64,000 bases of DNA, from the NCBI RefSeq assembly GCF_050433565.1, contig NZ_JBNPWZ010000006.1, positions 124,001 to 188,000 on the forward strand, in the 5' to 3' direction. The DNA comes from Ornithinibacillus bavariensis. GTDB taxonomy: Bacteria > Bacillota > Bacilli > Bacillales > Amphibacillaceae. Under the pieces are notes generated by a model. The model made no database searches. It saw only the letters and a list, made by a program, of their open reading frames with translations, and was not told the origin of the DNA. Below, piece after piece: positions 41,142-50,051 of the stretch (position 1 is its first letter; every line of letters begins with the position of its first letter). The position numbers were made by a program, and so were the translations under genes.

Positions 41142-41630
41142 ATGACAACTGTAACAAATGATAAAGCTATCATTAAAGAGATAACAATTAACGTGCCATT
41201 ACAATTAGTATGGTATGCTTGGACAATATCTGATAGAGTTGCTGAATGGTTTGCTCCTGAAACCGTAGTTGAAGCTAAGATAGGTGGTGCATATGAACTT
41301 TATTTTGTACCTGGAAATAGAGAGGGTATGAATACTAATGGCTGTAAGATCACTAAGCTTATTAATGAAAAAGAGCTACATTTCACTTGGAAAGGACCAG
41401 ACCAATTCGCGACACTAATGAACGATGAAAATGAGCTAACAACTGTAAAAGTATGTTTTGCAACTATCGATTCAGATTCTACAAAGGTGATTGTTGAACA
41501 TGTGGGATTTAAGGATAGTGAGGACTGGACTGAAGCATTGAATTGGCACCAAATGGCGTGGTCAGGTGTTCTTGACAGTTTAAAATCTGCCTTAGAAAAG
41601 GGCGAGGGTAATTTATGTTGCCAACCCTAG
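41142..41630 (+). CDS. SRPBCC (AHSA1-like) domain protein
   Basis: A 162-residue START/AHSA1-fold protein. IKEITINVPLQLVWYAWTIS, the WFAPE motif, LHFTWKGPDQFA and the closing WHQMAWSGVLDSLKSALEKG are typical. ATG 41142 with AAAGGAGAGA ahead is the clear start; the frame is open upstream through the hairpin element but has no family match there. Function unknown; unlike the protein at 1946, no ArsR partner lies nearby. Confidence 0.87.
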   Translation: MTTVTNDKAIIKEITINVPLQLVWYAWTISDRVAEWFAPETVVEAKIGGAYELYFVPGNREGMNTNGCKITKLINEKELHFTWKGPDQFATLMNDENELTTVKVCFATIDSDSTKVIVEHVGFKDSEDWTEALNWHQMAWSGVLDSLKSALEKGEGNLCCQP

Positions 41631-41653
41631 AAGTAATATATTTACATAACATA

Positions 41654-41689
41654 AACCATCTATATTTTTAGGTATATAGATGGTTTTTT
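41654..41689. terminator. Bidirectional terminator between SRPBCC and map genes
   Basis: AACCATCTATAT and its exact complement with an 8-base loop, ending TTTTTT on the plus strand. It also serves the convergent map gene. Confidence 0.9.
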
Positions 41690-41704
41690 GTATGATTATG
41701 GCTC

Positions 41705-42445
41705 TTACAATGTAGTGACTACTGGCCCTTCCTTTGTAAGAATAATCGTATGTTCATATTGAGCTACAAAGCTTTCATCGGTTAGATATGTCCATCCATC
41801 TTCAGATTGGAAAACTTCCTCTTCAAGAGTAGAGATAAAAGGTTCAAAGGCAATTACCATACCATCTTTTAAAATTTCGTCATCCCAGCGGGAGAAATAA
41901 TTGAATATATGATCGGGGGCTTCATGAATCGAGCGCCCAACTCCGTGTCCAGTAAGGTTTTTTATGACTGTTAAACCATATTTTTTTGCTACATTGTGTG
42001 CAGCTTTGCCAAGCGCGCTTTTTTTCGAACCTGGTTTTGCCTTCTCAAGTCCAGCGTCAAATGCTTCTTTCGCAACGTCACATATTTTCTGTAACATTAT
42101 CTCTCCTTTCCCAACAACAAAGGAAATTCCAGTATCTGCGAAATAACCGTTTTTCGATCCTGAAACATCAATATTTACAATATCCCCTTCTTGAATGACC
42201 CGTTCCCCTGGAATTCCATGCGCTACTTCTTCATTTACACTAATGCACGTATATCCCGGAAAATCGTATTCTCCTTTTGGTGCCGATTGAGCACCTGCAT
42301 TTTCAAACATGTCTTTAGCAATTTCATCGAGTTCTTTTGTAGTAATTCCAGGTTTCGTACATTGGACTAATTCATCTCGAATCGCTCCACAAATTCTACC
42401 GATTTCTTTTAATCCATTAAAATCCGCTTCAGTCTTTGCAATCAT
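41705..42445 (-). CDS. map: Methionine aminopeptidase type I
   Basis: A 246-residue pita-bread metalloprotease that removes initiator Met. The metal ligands are visible: Asp in NIDVSGSKNGYFAD and in DTGISF, His in LTGHGVGRSIHE, Glu in VIAFEPF and Glu in QYEHTIIL. It is a free-standing copy, not in the ribosomal-protein operon where the main map usually sits, so it is likely an accessory MAP. Together with the accessory deformylase at 29455, the window carries both enzymes of N-terminal processing. Confidence 0.93.
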   Translation of the reverse strand: MIAKTEADFNGLKEIGRICGAIRDELVQCTKPGITTKELDEIAKDMFENAGAQSAPKGEYDFPGYTCISVNEEVAHGIPGERVIQEGDIVNIDVSGSKNGYFADTGISFVVGKGEIMLQKICDVAKEAFDAGLEKAKPGSKKSALGKAAHNVAKKYGLTVIKNLTGHGVGRSIHEAPDHIFNYFSRWDDEILKDGMVIAFEPFISTLEEEVFQSEDGWTYLTDESFVAQYEHTIILTKEGPVVTTL

Positions 42446-42591
42446 CGTGGGTCCTCACTTTTTTAGTATTTTATGATTATCATTTCATTTATTTTCTAGC
42501 ATAAATTTTAATTGCTTTTTTCTCAACAAAATGGTTTTCGAATATGTGAACTTGAATTAAATAAGACAGTCCATCCAAAAACTACTTTCGT

Positions 42592-43095
42592 TTAAATATG
42601 TTCGGTTAGTCGTTTAGCCTCATCAATGCATTCAATATTGATCATTGCTTTAATAACTATATCGAAAAGTTCAGGGTAGTCTTGCAAGCTATAATTTATT
42701 TGCAGATCCCTAAATATTGCTAGTCTTGAGGCAATTGGTTTGGAAGATAGGTATTCCTGCAATAACTCCAAATCAAGATTTGTGTCCTTGATTGGAAAGT
42801 GTATGTGTTTTTCACCTAGAAGTAGTGGATTTGTAACGCCCAATCCATCCTGTGTCTGGATGATTATATTTTTCTCCCGCTCCCTTTTAACAGTTTGAAC
42901 GTATCGATACGGATTGTCAATACGAGGTATTTTGAGATCGTCTATTAAATAATTGGAGATCCTCTTCCTACTGAAAACTTCATTTTCAGTAGGTTGATAC
43001 GGGGAATTATTAGCCTCTTCACGCCATTGTTCTTTAGCAAGTAAATAATTCTCTTCACTTTCAAACTGGTTATAGAACAGTTCACTGTCTGTCAT
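42592..43095 (-). CDS. Hypothetical protein
   Basis: Frame from ATG 43095: a 167-residue acidic protein rich in aromatic residues, with NSPYQPTENEVFSRKRISNY, PYRYVQTVKRERE and a helical C-terminal part. I do not recognise it. The longer frame to 43143 would translate the upstream terminator hairpin and has no ribosome site, so 43095 is more likely, although its own site (GGTAAAT) is weak. A T-run ends only seven bases before the ATG, which is an odd arrangement. Confidence 0.55.
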   Translation of the reverse strand: MTDSELFYNQFESEENYLLAKEQWREEANNSPYQPTENEVFSRKRISNYLIDDLKIPRIDNPYRYVQTVKREREKNIIIQTQDGLGVTNPLLLGEKHIHFPIKDTNLDLELLQEYLSSKPIASRLAIFRDLQINYSLQDYPELFDIVIKAMINIECIDEAKRLTEHI

Positions 43096-43102
43096 ATTTA
43101 CC

Positions 43103-43132
43103 AAAAAAAAGAAGCTACAGCTACAGCTTCTT
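43103..43132 (-). terminator. Terminator abutting the hypothetical gene
   Basis: AAGAAGCT/AGCTTCTT stem with an 8-base loop followed by TTTTTT on the minus strand. It ends the WYL-regulator transcript 60 bases after its stop. Confidence 0.8.
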
Positions 43133-43191
43133 GTTTCGCTCAAGCTACTTGCTATTGAATAAGTATTGATGAGTAGTCTGGTTATCGTTTC

Positions 43192-44130
43192 CTATACCAA
43201 ATCACGGTATAAATCATTTAATACTAAAATTTTCTTTTTTATTTCAGCTACTAACTCTATGGGTTCAACTACTTTTGCGTGGTTCCCCATTTGTATGAAA
43301 TAATCAGCTAAAAACTCTATTTCCGTTTCACTAATTGACCCCTTAATGACTCCATAGCCTCTACTATCAATGGATATTTGATAGTAAAGTGAAACACTAG
43401 ATTTATATTTTTCTACTCCTTCTGGTGTTAATTCCACTTTAAGCTCATACTCTTTTTTTGTTGTTAAAATCTTAATAATATCATTTAAGTTGGTATCTTT
43501 TAGATTCATCTTGTCGCTTCTTGTACTTCTTTCAATCTCTGATATTCGATCGCAACGAAAAAGTCTAAAATCCTTCCTAAGATAACAATACGAAGGACAA
43601 TACCATCTTCCATACTGAGAAAATAATCCAACTGGTTGTACCTCTCTTTTCACCCCCAAGTAAGAAATCCAGAGCGGCTCATTTCCTATTGCCGCCATAA
43701 ACAACTCTTTCAATAGAGGACTTTCTTTACTCTGGTTATCTATTTTAAAATCAATCTTATTTTTGATTAAATCAATTTCATCCTTCATCTTTCCGTTTAA
43801 GTTCAGATAAAACTTCTTTATGATTGAATTATATTCCGATTCAAAAGGAAGGCTAATAAAATGTTTTAAAGACAAAAGAGCAAAAAAGATAGAGAAAGTT
43901 TCTTCTTTTGTAAAAGAGACAGCAAGTAGATTTTTTTCTTCTAATACTTGATATCCTCCATTAGCTCCTACTGCTGAAATTAATGGGACCCCCAAAATAC
44001 TTAGTTCTTCTAAATCTCTAAGAATCGTTCTTCTTGAAACATTAAATTCTTTTGCTAAATCATCTACCTTAAACTTTTTCACTCGATTAATATACAACCT
44101 TAATTCATTTAATCTAATTGCTTTACTCAA
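43192..44130 (-). CDS. DeoR/YafY-type HTH regulator with WYL domain
   Basis: A 312-residue regulator. The HTH_11 winged helix (LYINRVKKFKVDDLAKEFNV, SRRTILRDLEELS) is at residues 8-60. A WYL ligand-sensing domain (LWISYLGVKREVQPVGLF, WYCPSYCYLRKDFRLFRCDR) follows at about 145-200, then a WCX C-terminal extension. TTG 44130 with AAGGGTGA ahead is chosen over ATG 44163, which would be read through that site. It is divergent from the PfpI-family gene and probably regulates it through the dyad at 44182. Confidence 0.88.
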   Translation of the reverse strand: MSKAIRLNELRLYINRVKKFKVDDLAKEFNVSRRTILRDLEELSILGVPLISAVGANGGYQVLEEKNLLAVSFTKEETFSIFFALLSLKHFISLPFESEYNSIIKKFYLNLNGKMKDEIDLIKNKIDFKIDNQSKESPLLKELFMAAIGNEPLWISYLGVKREVQPVGLFSQYGRWYCPSYCYLRKDFRLFRCDRISEIERSTRSDKMNLKDTNLNDIIKILTTKKEYELKVELTPEGVEKYKSSVSLYYQISIDSRGYGVIKGSISETEIEFLADYFIQMGNHAKVVEPIELVAEIKKKILVLNDLYRDLV

Positions 44131-44181
44131 AACTTTCACCCTTTTTTCTAATTGTGTCATCAATTGTCACTATTCCATTAT

Positions 44182-44197
44182 ATACTGAAGACAGTAT
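44182..44197. promoter_or_regulatory. Operator dyad between the WYL regulator and the PfpI-like gene
   Basis: ATACTG-AAGA-CAGTAT, a perfect 6-base inverted repeat in the 108-base divergent control region. Assignment to the WYL protein is inferred. Confidence 0.55.
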
Positions 44198-44238
44198 CAA
44201 AATAATAGAATTTTTCAATTTAATTAGGAGGAAATAAC

Positions 44239-44844
44239 ATGAATCAGACTGAGAAAAAAGAGATTTTAATAGTTGTTTTGGAGGAATTTGCTGATTGGGA
44301 AATAGCATATGTAGCAGCTTTTTTAAATGAAACAGACAAGTACATCACTAAGATAGTTGGTATCAGTAAGGGAGTTATAAAGTCTATCGGTGGATTAACT
44401 GTTCTACCAGATTATACGGTAGAAAATATACCTGAAGTCTTTCATGGTTTAATTCTAATTGGGGGAAACTCCTGGCGTAAACCACTAAGCAATAACGTGA
44501 TCCCAATAATGGAGAAGGCATTTGCCATGGATATTCCAGTAGGGGCAATATGTGATGCCACAGTTTTTATGGGAGCAAATGGATGGTTAAATGACATAAA
44601 GCATACAAGCAATGATCTGAATGATTTAAAAGCCTATGCAAAAGATACCTACAGCAATGAAGGGAATTATGTATTCGAACAAGCAGTTCGTGACGGAAAG
44701 ATTGTTACTGCAAATGGAACAGCTTCATTAGAATTTGCAAAAGAAATGCTTGAATTATTAGAAGCATATCCTAAGGAGCAAATTAATCAACTGTATCTTT
44801 ACCATAAATTAGGCTATTACGAGGCAGAAAAGACAAATTCATAA
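44239..44844 (+). CDS. DJ-1/PfpI-family protein (class I amidotransferase-like)
   Basis: A 201-residue Rossmann-like protein. The KEILIVVLEEFADWEIAYVA start, the nucleophile-elbow Cys in GAICDATVFMG and the closing VTANGTASLEFAKEML identify the YdeA/YoaZ-like branch of DJ-1/PfpI. Members act as chaperones, glyoxalases or stress-protective hydrolases; which applies here is unknown. AGGAGGAAAT precedes the ATG. It is divergent from the WYL regulator. Confidence 0.9.
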   Translation: MNQTEKKEILIVVLEEFADWEIAYVAAFLNETDKYITKIVGISKGVIKSIGGLTVLPDYTVENIPEVFHGLILIGGNSWRKPLSNNVIPIMEKAFAMDIPVGAICDATVFMGANGWLNDIKHTSNDLNDLKAYAKDTYSNEGNYVFEQAVRDGKIVTANGTASLEFAKEMLELLEAYPKEQINQLYLYHKLGYYEAEKTNS

Positions 44845-44859
44845 CTAGCAAAAACTTAC

Positions 44860-44897
44860 AATGCACATAATCCTTAAGAAAGGAATTTATGTGCATT
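44860..44897. terminator. Terminator of the PfpI-family gene
   Basis: AATGCACATAA and TTATGTGCATT form an 11-bp stem with additional TCCTT/AAGGA inside. Confidence 0.75.
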
Positions 44898-44910
44898 TAC
44901 TCTAAATAAG

Positions 44911-44953
44911 AAAAAAGCGGGCAAAATTATCCGTCGATAACTAACCCACTAAT
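44911..44953 (-). terminator. Terminator of the PTS operon
   Basis: On the minus strand AGTGGG pairs with CCCGCT (one G-U), with an inner TTATC/GATAA stem, followed by TTTTTTC. It lies 12 bases after the regulator stop. Confidence 0.75.
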
Positions 44954-44964
44954 CGTAATGATTA

Positions 44965-46917
44965 TCATGAAGCATTACTGTCAATTAATTCATTTACCAT
45001 CATTTTAAGTTTATTAATAAACTCATCGAAGTTTTCCGATTTTCTTAATTGCTCTACATTGTAGGATTCAGAAACTATTTCAATAAAGAGCTCAAATAAT
45101 CGATTAAAGGTTTTTGATTCTTTATTATTAATCGCTACAAGTGCAACCATTTTAACTTCATGACCAGACCATACTATTGGTTCTTGTAACGTTACTATTG
45201 CGATACCACTCTTAATTGCATCCAGCTCAATCGAATGGGGTACCGCAATACCAGACGGAAAGCTTGTCGGCGACATTTGTTCCCTTTTCTGGATACTATA
45301 ATAAAAGCTATCATTAACATACCCTTCGTCTACCATCATTTGATTCATACGTTTGACAATATCACCTTCGACTAATCCAGAGGGATCAATCTGGTTCAAA
45401 TAGAGCGCTTCATTAAAGAATCTTTTGATAAAATTATTAATGGCGATCTTTTGATGTAGTTTTCTTGTTGCTTCCACACGTCTTTCAATCTTAATAATAT
45501 CCCTATCTGTCAGAAACGGCTTAATAAACACGGAACCTTCGTATGCGGAAGCAACTTTTCTATCTGTTGTCACTAATAAATCAAACATATACAATCCAAT
45601 ATCATTATGATTAGGAATTGATTGAATTCCCACAGCGTCCCCTAACCGTTTTATAATCTTATTCGTTAATTGTTCCCGTATACCATGGTAATCGTCTGCA
45701 ACCAACAGTATCCGAATTTCGTGCTTATCAATGTCTCGTTGTTTTTCTAGCAAGGAACCAATATGCAGCGCTATAAATGATATTTCATCTTCATTAAATC
45801 TAACATCAATTTTTTCTTGGATTAATGAAGAGATATATACCGACACATCATAAATAATTGGATAGCTTATCTTAATATCGAGTAAACTACTATTCCGTAC
45901 AAATTTTTGATACTTAGACCGGTAGAATAAGCCTTGTAAATGTATTGCCAATTTATTAATAAAATCAGCATCCTCAAAGTCAATGAAATATACCTTTTCT
46001 GCTTTACGCAAAACATCTTTTAATGTAGATAATATCGTACTGTCAACATATGTTTCGATTTTTTCAATATTGTCCTCAACTAATGATTTATCGTATAAAC
46101 CAACAAATTGTAGAGCTAATTGATATATTTCTAATTCCGGAAAATGAATATTATATATTTTTGATAGTTCTTCCGTTATTTCATTTGTTAATATATATTC
46201 CTGTTGACTTAAATTGTTCTTATATAAATCTTGATCATTCTCTGACAGAATATTACCTTGTCGAATTCTTTCGATACTCACTGCAAAATGAAAAGCAATA
46301 CTATTAAGGGAGTATTGATTAATAAATATATTATGATCTGATAGGGCAGTACGAATGATATTCCTTAGTTCATCTAAAGAAATTTCTTCTATCATTTTCT
46401 CAATACTTGATTTTAATTCGTCATATATATTACCCTCATCATAAAGTAATTCCACCATATATTTTCGTCTTGAACGCTCCGAACCCTTAAGTTTAACGAT
46501 ATTATTTTTAATCGTTATCTCAAGAGTTTGTGCTGGAAGACTTTGTTTCAATTCTTGAATATCATTTTTTAACGTAGACTCTGAAATAAATAGTTTTTCA
46601 CTTAAATCGAATAAATCAATTCCATCTGATGAATATTTAAGCATTTCCAAAAAGATTCTTGATTTACGGTTATTGAGTTTAAACTCCGAATCATCACTAT
46701 TTTGTCTATTACTTTTTAACGCTTCTTTATTAAGTCTGTAACCAATATTACTTGATTCTATCGCATTTGATAATTCATTGTTTATCTTTGAAACATAATT
46801 TCTAATTGTTCGTGTTGAACAATTAAGAAAATCCGCTAATTCATTAGCGTTGATCCACTCACCATGTTTTCTTCTCAATAGGTTCAGTAATTCTTTTTGC
46901 TTCTCATTCATGATCAT
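44965..46917 (-). CDS. LicR-type PTS operon transcriptional activator (HTH-PRD-EIIB-EIIA)
   Basis: A 650-residue multidomain regulator. Two N-terminal HTH segments (NANELADFLNCSTRTIRNYV; DLSEKLFISESTLKNDIQEL) are followed by two PRD domains (about 170-410, including RFNEDEISFIALHIG), an EIIB-like segment near 415-490 and a C-terminal EIIA type 2 domain with the acceptor His in GIAVPHSIELDAI. PTS proteins phosphorylate these sites to report sugar and carbon status. It closes the PTS/GH1 operon and should activate it. ATG 46917 with GGAG five bases ahead fits. A strong hairpin separates it from the GH1 gene. Confidence 0.9.
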   Translation of the reverse strand: MIMNEKQKELLNLLRRKHGEWINANELADFLNCSTRTIRNYVSKINNELSNAIESSNIGYRLNKEALKSNRQNSDDSEFKLNNRKSRIFLEMLKYSSDGIDLFDLSEKLFISESTLKNDIQELKQSLPAQTLEITIKNNIVKLKGSERSRRKYMVELLYDEGNIYDELKSSIEKMIEEISLDELRNIIRTALSDHNIFINQYSLNSIAFHFAVSIERIRQGNILSENDQDLYKNNLSQQEYILTNEITEELSKIYNIHFPELEIYQLALQFVGLYDKSLVEDNIEKIETYVDSTILSTLKDVLRKAEKVYFIDFEDADFINKLAIHLQGLFYRSKYQKFVRNSSLLDIKISYPIIYDVSVYISSLIQEKIDVRFNEDEISFIALHIGSLLEKQRDIDKHEIRILLVADDYHGIREQLTNKIIKRLGDAVGIQSIPNHNDIGLYMFDLLVTTDRKVASAYEGSVFIKPFLTDRDIIKIERRVEATRKLHQKIAINNFIKRFFNEALYLNQIDPSGLVEGDIVKRMNQMMVDEGYVNDSFYYSIQKREQMSPTSFPSGIAVPHSIELDAIKSGIAIVTLQEPIVWSGHEVKMVALVAINNKESKTFNRLFELFIEIVSESYNVEQLRKSENFDEFINKLKMMVNELIDSNAS

Positions 46918-46940
46918 TCAGACTCCTTGAATATGAACAG

Positions 46941-46970
46941 AAGTAGGTTATTAAAAACAATAACCTACTT
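46941..46970. terminator. Intra-operon hairpin before the LicR-type gene
   Basis: Perfect 12-bp stem AAGTAGGTTATT with a 6-base loop, sitting between the GH1 stop and the regulator start. On the minus strand the following tract is only partly T-rich, so it may attenuate rather than fully stop transcription. Confidence 0.7.
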
Positions 46971-46983
46971 TCTTTCGTGTATC

Positions 46984-48429
46984 TTAAAGCTCAGAACCAT
47001 TTGTTTCAATTACATTTTTATACCAGTAGAAGCTGTCTTTCTTAATTCTTTCACCTGTGCCTTTGCCTTCATTATCTAAGTCTACATAAATAAAGCCATA
47101 ACGCTTATTCATTTGAGCAGATGAACAGCTAATAATATCAATTGGCCCCCATGCACAATACGCAAAGACATTTGCTCCATCATACATTGCTTGTTTCATT
47201 GCAGATATATGGGCAGAAAGATAAGCAATGCGATAGTCATCATGAACTTTTCCATCTTTAAGTTCATCATACATCCCTAAACCATTTTCAGCTATCATTA
47301 ATGGTTTCTTATAACGGTCCCAGTAAGTTGAGAGACTAACATATAATCCCTGTGGATCTATTGCCCATCCCCACGGACTTGACTCTACAGCCGGGTTAGG
47401 TGTGACAGATACTTGTTTTATTGTATTTTTAGAAGCATCTGCTGTGTCTGTATAATAATAGGACATCGCTAAATAATCCATTGTGTTTTCTTTTAATAAT
47501 TGCTTATCTTCTTCCGTTATGTCTAAGTGAATACTATTTTCAGCAAAATAATTTAACGCATATTGAGGATATTCTCCAAAGAACTGTACATCGGTGTAGT
47601 AAAATTCCATGCGATTTTTCTTTAATGCCAGCACAATATCATCTGGCTTAGATGTTGCTGGATAAACCGTTACATCGGAAACCATTGTACCAATCTGCAT
47701 TTCTGGATTAACTGATTCAGTATACTTTTTTAACATGGCACTTGCCACAAACTGATTATGAACTGCTTGATACGCTGCTTCCTCATAATTATCTACTGCA
47801 TCAGAAGGAATTGCTGTCGAATTAAATGGCTCATAACCAATTAAATTAATTTGGTTGATGACAATCCAATATCTCACCTTATCTTTATAACGATCTAATA
47901 CGACCTTACCGTATTTGTAAAATAAATCGATAACTTTACGATTATGCCAACCACCATATTTTAATGAAACATTAACCGGTGTTTCATAATGTAATATTGT
48001 AATGATAGGCTCCATACCAAGCTCAACAATTTTATCTATTAAATTGTCATAATACTTTAGCCCCGCTTTATTTGGTTCTTCCTCATCACCAGTCGGGAAA
48101 ATTCTTGTCCAATCAATCGACGTTCTGAAATTTTTAAAGCCCATTTCAGCAAGTAGTTCCAAATCTTTATCGTAAGTATGGTAAAAGTCAATACCATATC
48201 TCTTCGGATAATAACCTTCTTTATCTTCTAAATTAGCTTTAATTTGCGAGATTGTCATACCTGCTTTTTGTTCAGCCTGAATTTCAAAATTGGATTTATC
48301 AGGATAATATTTATGAACATCCGCAAGGCTCTTCCCTTTTCCTCCTACATCATGAGCCCCTTCTGCTTGATTTGCAGCAATTGCTCCACCCCATAGAAAA
48401 TCCTTTGGCATTTGATAATTATTAAGCAT
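46984..48429 (-). CDS. GH1 family 6-phospho-beta-glycosidase-like enzyme with Gln at the acid/base site
   Basis: A 481-residue TIM-barrel GH1 protein. The N-terminal signature PKDFLWGGAIAANQAEGA, nucleophile Glu381 in MIAENGLGM and the 6-phosphate pocket SSAQMNKRYGFIYVD (Ser...Lys-x-Tyr) support action on PTS-phosphorylated beta-glycosides. However, the usual TxNEP/TFNEI acid/base motif reads YWIVINQINLIG, with CAA (Gln193, codon 47853-47851) for Glu. Myrosinases show the same Glu-to-Gln change and cleave thioglucosides with good leaving groups. The gene is in line with the PTS genes, so it should still act on what they import; activity or specificity may be altered. Confidence 0.9.
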   Translation of the reverse strand: MLNNYQMPKDFLWGGAIAANQAEGAHDVGGKGKSLADVHKYYPDKSNFEIQAEQKAGMTISQIKANLEDKEGYYPKRYGIDFYHTYDKDLELLAEMGFKNFRTSIDWTRIFPTGDEEEPNKAGLKYYDNLIDKIVELGMEPIITILHYETPVNVSLKYGGWHNRKVIDLFYKYGKVVLDRYKDKVRYWIVINQINLIGYEPFNSTAIPSDAVDNYEEAAYQAVHNQFVASAMLKKYTESVNPEMQIGTMVSDVTVYPATSKPDDIVLALKKNRMEFYYTDVQFFGEYPQYALNYFAENSIHLDITEEDKQLLKENTMDYLAMSYYYTDTADASKNTIKQVSVTPNPAVESSPWGWAIDPQGLYVSLSTYWDRYKKPLMIAENGLGMYDELKDGKVHDDYRIAYLSAHISAMKQAMYDGANVFAYCAWGPIDIISCSSAQMNKRYGFIYVDLDNEGKGTGERIKKDSFYWYKNVIETNGSEL

Positions 48430-48444
48430 TCGAATACCCCCAAA

Positions 48445-48786
48445 TTATTTTTTCATTAGCTTCTCAAAAATTGCTATTAAATTTTCAGCTATTAATATCT
48501 CACTTTGTGCAGTCATCATTGTATCTTGTGCGTGAGCAAATAGAATCGAGTATCGAATTTGCTCTCCCATTGCTTCTTTTTGAATAGTGCTCGTTTGAAA
48601 TGAGTGAGATATGGTAACCTCTTCTCTTGCCTTCTTTAAATAGTCATTCGCTTCCTCAAAGTTTTCATCATGAATGCTTTTTAGTGATTTAACCAAATAG
48701 TCACGTGCATTTCCAGCGTGTATCAAGACATTCATTGAAACCTGGGTTAACTCATCAATCTCTTCATTATGATCTAAATCTGACAT
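48445..48786 (-). CDS. PTS lactose/cellobiose-type EIIA component
   Basis: A 113-residue all-helical EIIA of the Lac family. The phospho-acceptor His85 lies in ILFAHAQDTMMTA, the family signature. It passes phosphate from HPr to the EIIB at 50052. It lies 17 bases after the EIIC gene and 15 bases before the GH1 gene, so it is in one transcript with both. Confidence 0.93.
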   Translation of the reverse strand: MSDLDHNEEIDELTQVSMNVLIHAGNARDYLVKSLKSIHDENFEEANDYLKKAREEVTISHSFQTSTIQKEAMGEQIRYSILFAHAQDTMMTAQSEILIAENLIAIFEKLMKK

Positions 48787-48803
48787 GATCTAATTTTTCC
48801 TCC

Positions 48804-50048
48804 TTACAAATTGCTATTTTCTTCCTCTTCCTTTTTCAACAAGGATTTATCATATACTTTAAAGAATGGATAGAATACTGCCCATGTTATGGCAAATAGG
48901 ACGATACACCAGATTATTGCCATAAAATCTTGCGTTGCAAAATAGGAAGCAAGTGGGTATGGCATATACCATAACAAGAAAGTTGATGATGGGATATCTA
49001 CCCATCCCCAAGACATAATACCGTATACAATCGTTGGAACTAGTAAGCCGTTTATCCACATAGGTACCATCAAGTATGGGTTAAAGGCAATAGGTGCACC
49101 AAATACCAATGGCTCGTTAATATTGAAAATAGATGGAACCACTACCGCCTTACCAACCGCTTTCAATTGCTGTGATCGACTAATAAATGCCATCATGATT
49201 GCTAATGCTAAGGTTGTACCTGTACCGCCAATATAAATTAAAGCGTATAATGTTTCCTGGGTAGCAACATTAGCAGCAACCCCACCGCTTGCTACAGCAT
49301 CAATATTACCTGCCAAGTTAGCCATGTAAATAGGATAGAATACCGGGAATACAGCCCATCCTGAAATACCAAACGAATATAAGAACACTGGAATAAATAC
49401 GGATAAAACAAATCCAGGATATGTTGAAACAATACCAGCAACAGGTTTGAAAATACTTTGAATTACTTGGAATAAATCAACCTGGAATTGAATTGTAATC
49501 AACCAACCAACAAAAAGAAGTAATGTGATTGGTAATAGATTATCAAACCATCTTATGACAAAATCAGGAATAGAAGAATCTTCATCAAAGAATGATTTTG
49601 ATGCCATAAAGTTCATAATCACCGCTACAAATAAACCAGTTATAATAGCTACTAACATACCTTCAATACCAAAACGAGATAAGGTAAACGATATTTGCCC
49701 TTCCTCAATGGTTGGAAATAATAACAGTAGATACAAAACTAATGATGTTGCTCCAGAGATTAGTTTGTTATCCGAATGCCCCTTGTTTTCCATCACATAA
49801 TACGGAAGGAAAAAAGCAATAATTAAACCAAACATACCAAATGAGAAAGTACTCATTAGTGAAAGATCAGGCATCCAGTCAAAAAAGTTATTCAAAATAG
49901 AAATCATCGTAATTAAAGAACCAACAAATACTAACGGTAAACCTGTAAGCATTGAACTTTGAATACCAGACACCCATGGGTTTGCAACAATTTTGTTCAC
50001 TCGTGGAGCAAACTTAGTGCTCATAAAGTTCATTAATTTAGTCAGCAT
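48804..50048 (-). CDS. PTS lactose/cellobiose-type EIIC permease
   Basis: A 414-residue membrane channel of the Lac/cellobiose family with about ten hydrophobic segments and the conserved substrate region SIFNINEPLVFGAPIAFNPYLM (about 305-326). It forms the sugar path across the membrane and hands beta-glycosides to EIIB for phosphorylation. It starts 3 bases after the EIIB stop. Cellobiose-like or aryl beta-glucosides are expected; exact specificity is not readable from sequence. Confidence 0.94.
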   Translation of the reverse strand: MLTKLMNFMSTKFAPRVNKIVANPWVSGIQSSMLTGLPLVFVGSLITMISILNNFFDWMPDLSLMSTFSFGMFGLIIAFFLPYYVMENKGHSDNKLISGATSLVLYLLLLFPTIEEGQISFTLSRFGIEGMLVAIITGLFVAVIMNFMASKSFFDEDSSIPDFVIRWFDNLLPITLLLFVGWLITIQFQVDLFQVIQSIFKPVAGIVSTYPGFVLSVFIPVFLYSFGISGWAVFPVFYPIYMANLAGNIDAVASGGVAANVATQETLYALIYIGGTGTTLALAIMMAFISRSQQLKAVGKAVVVPSIFNINEPLVFGAPIAFNPYLMVPMWINGLLVPTIVYGIMSWGWVDIPSSTFLLWYMPYPLASYFATQDFMAIIWCIVLFAITWAVFYPFFKVYDKSLLKKEEEENSNL

Positions 50049-50051
50049 TTT

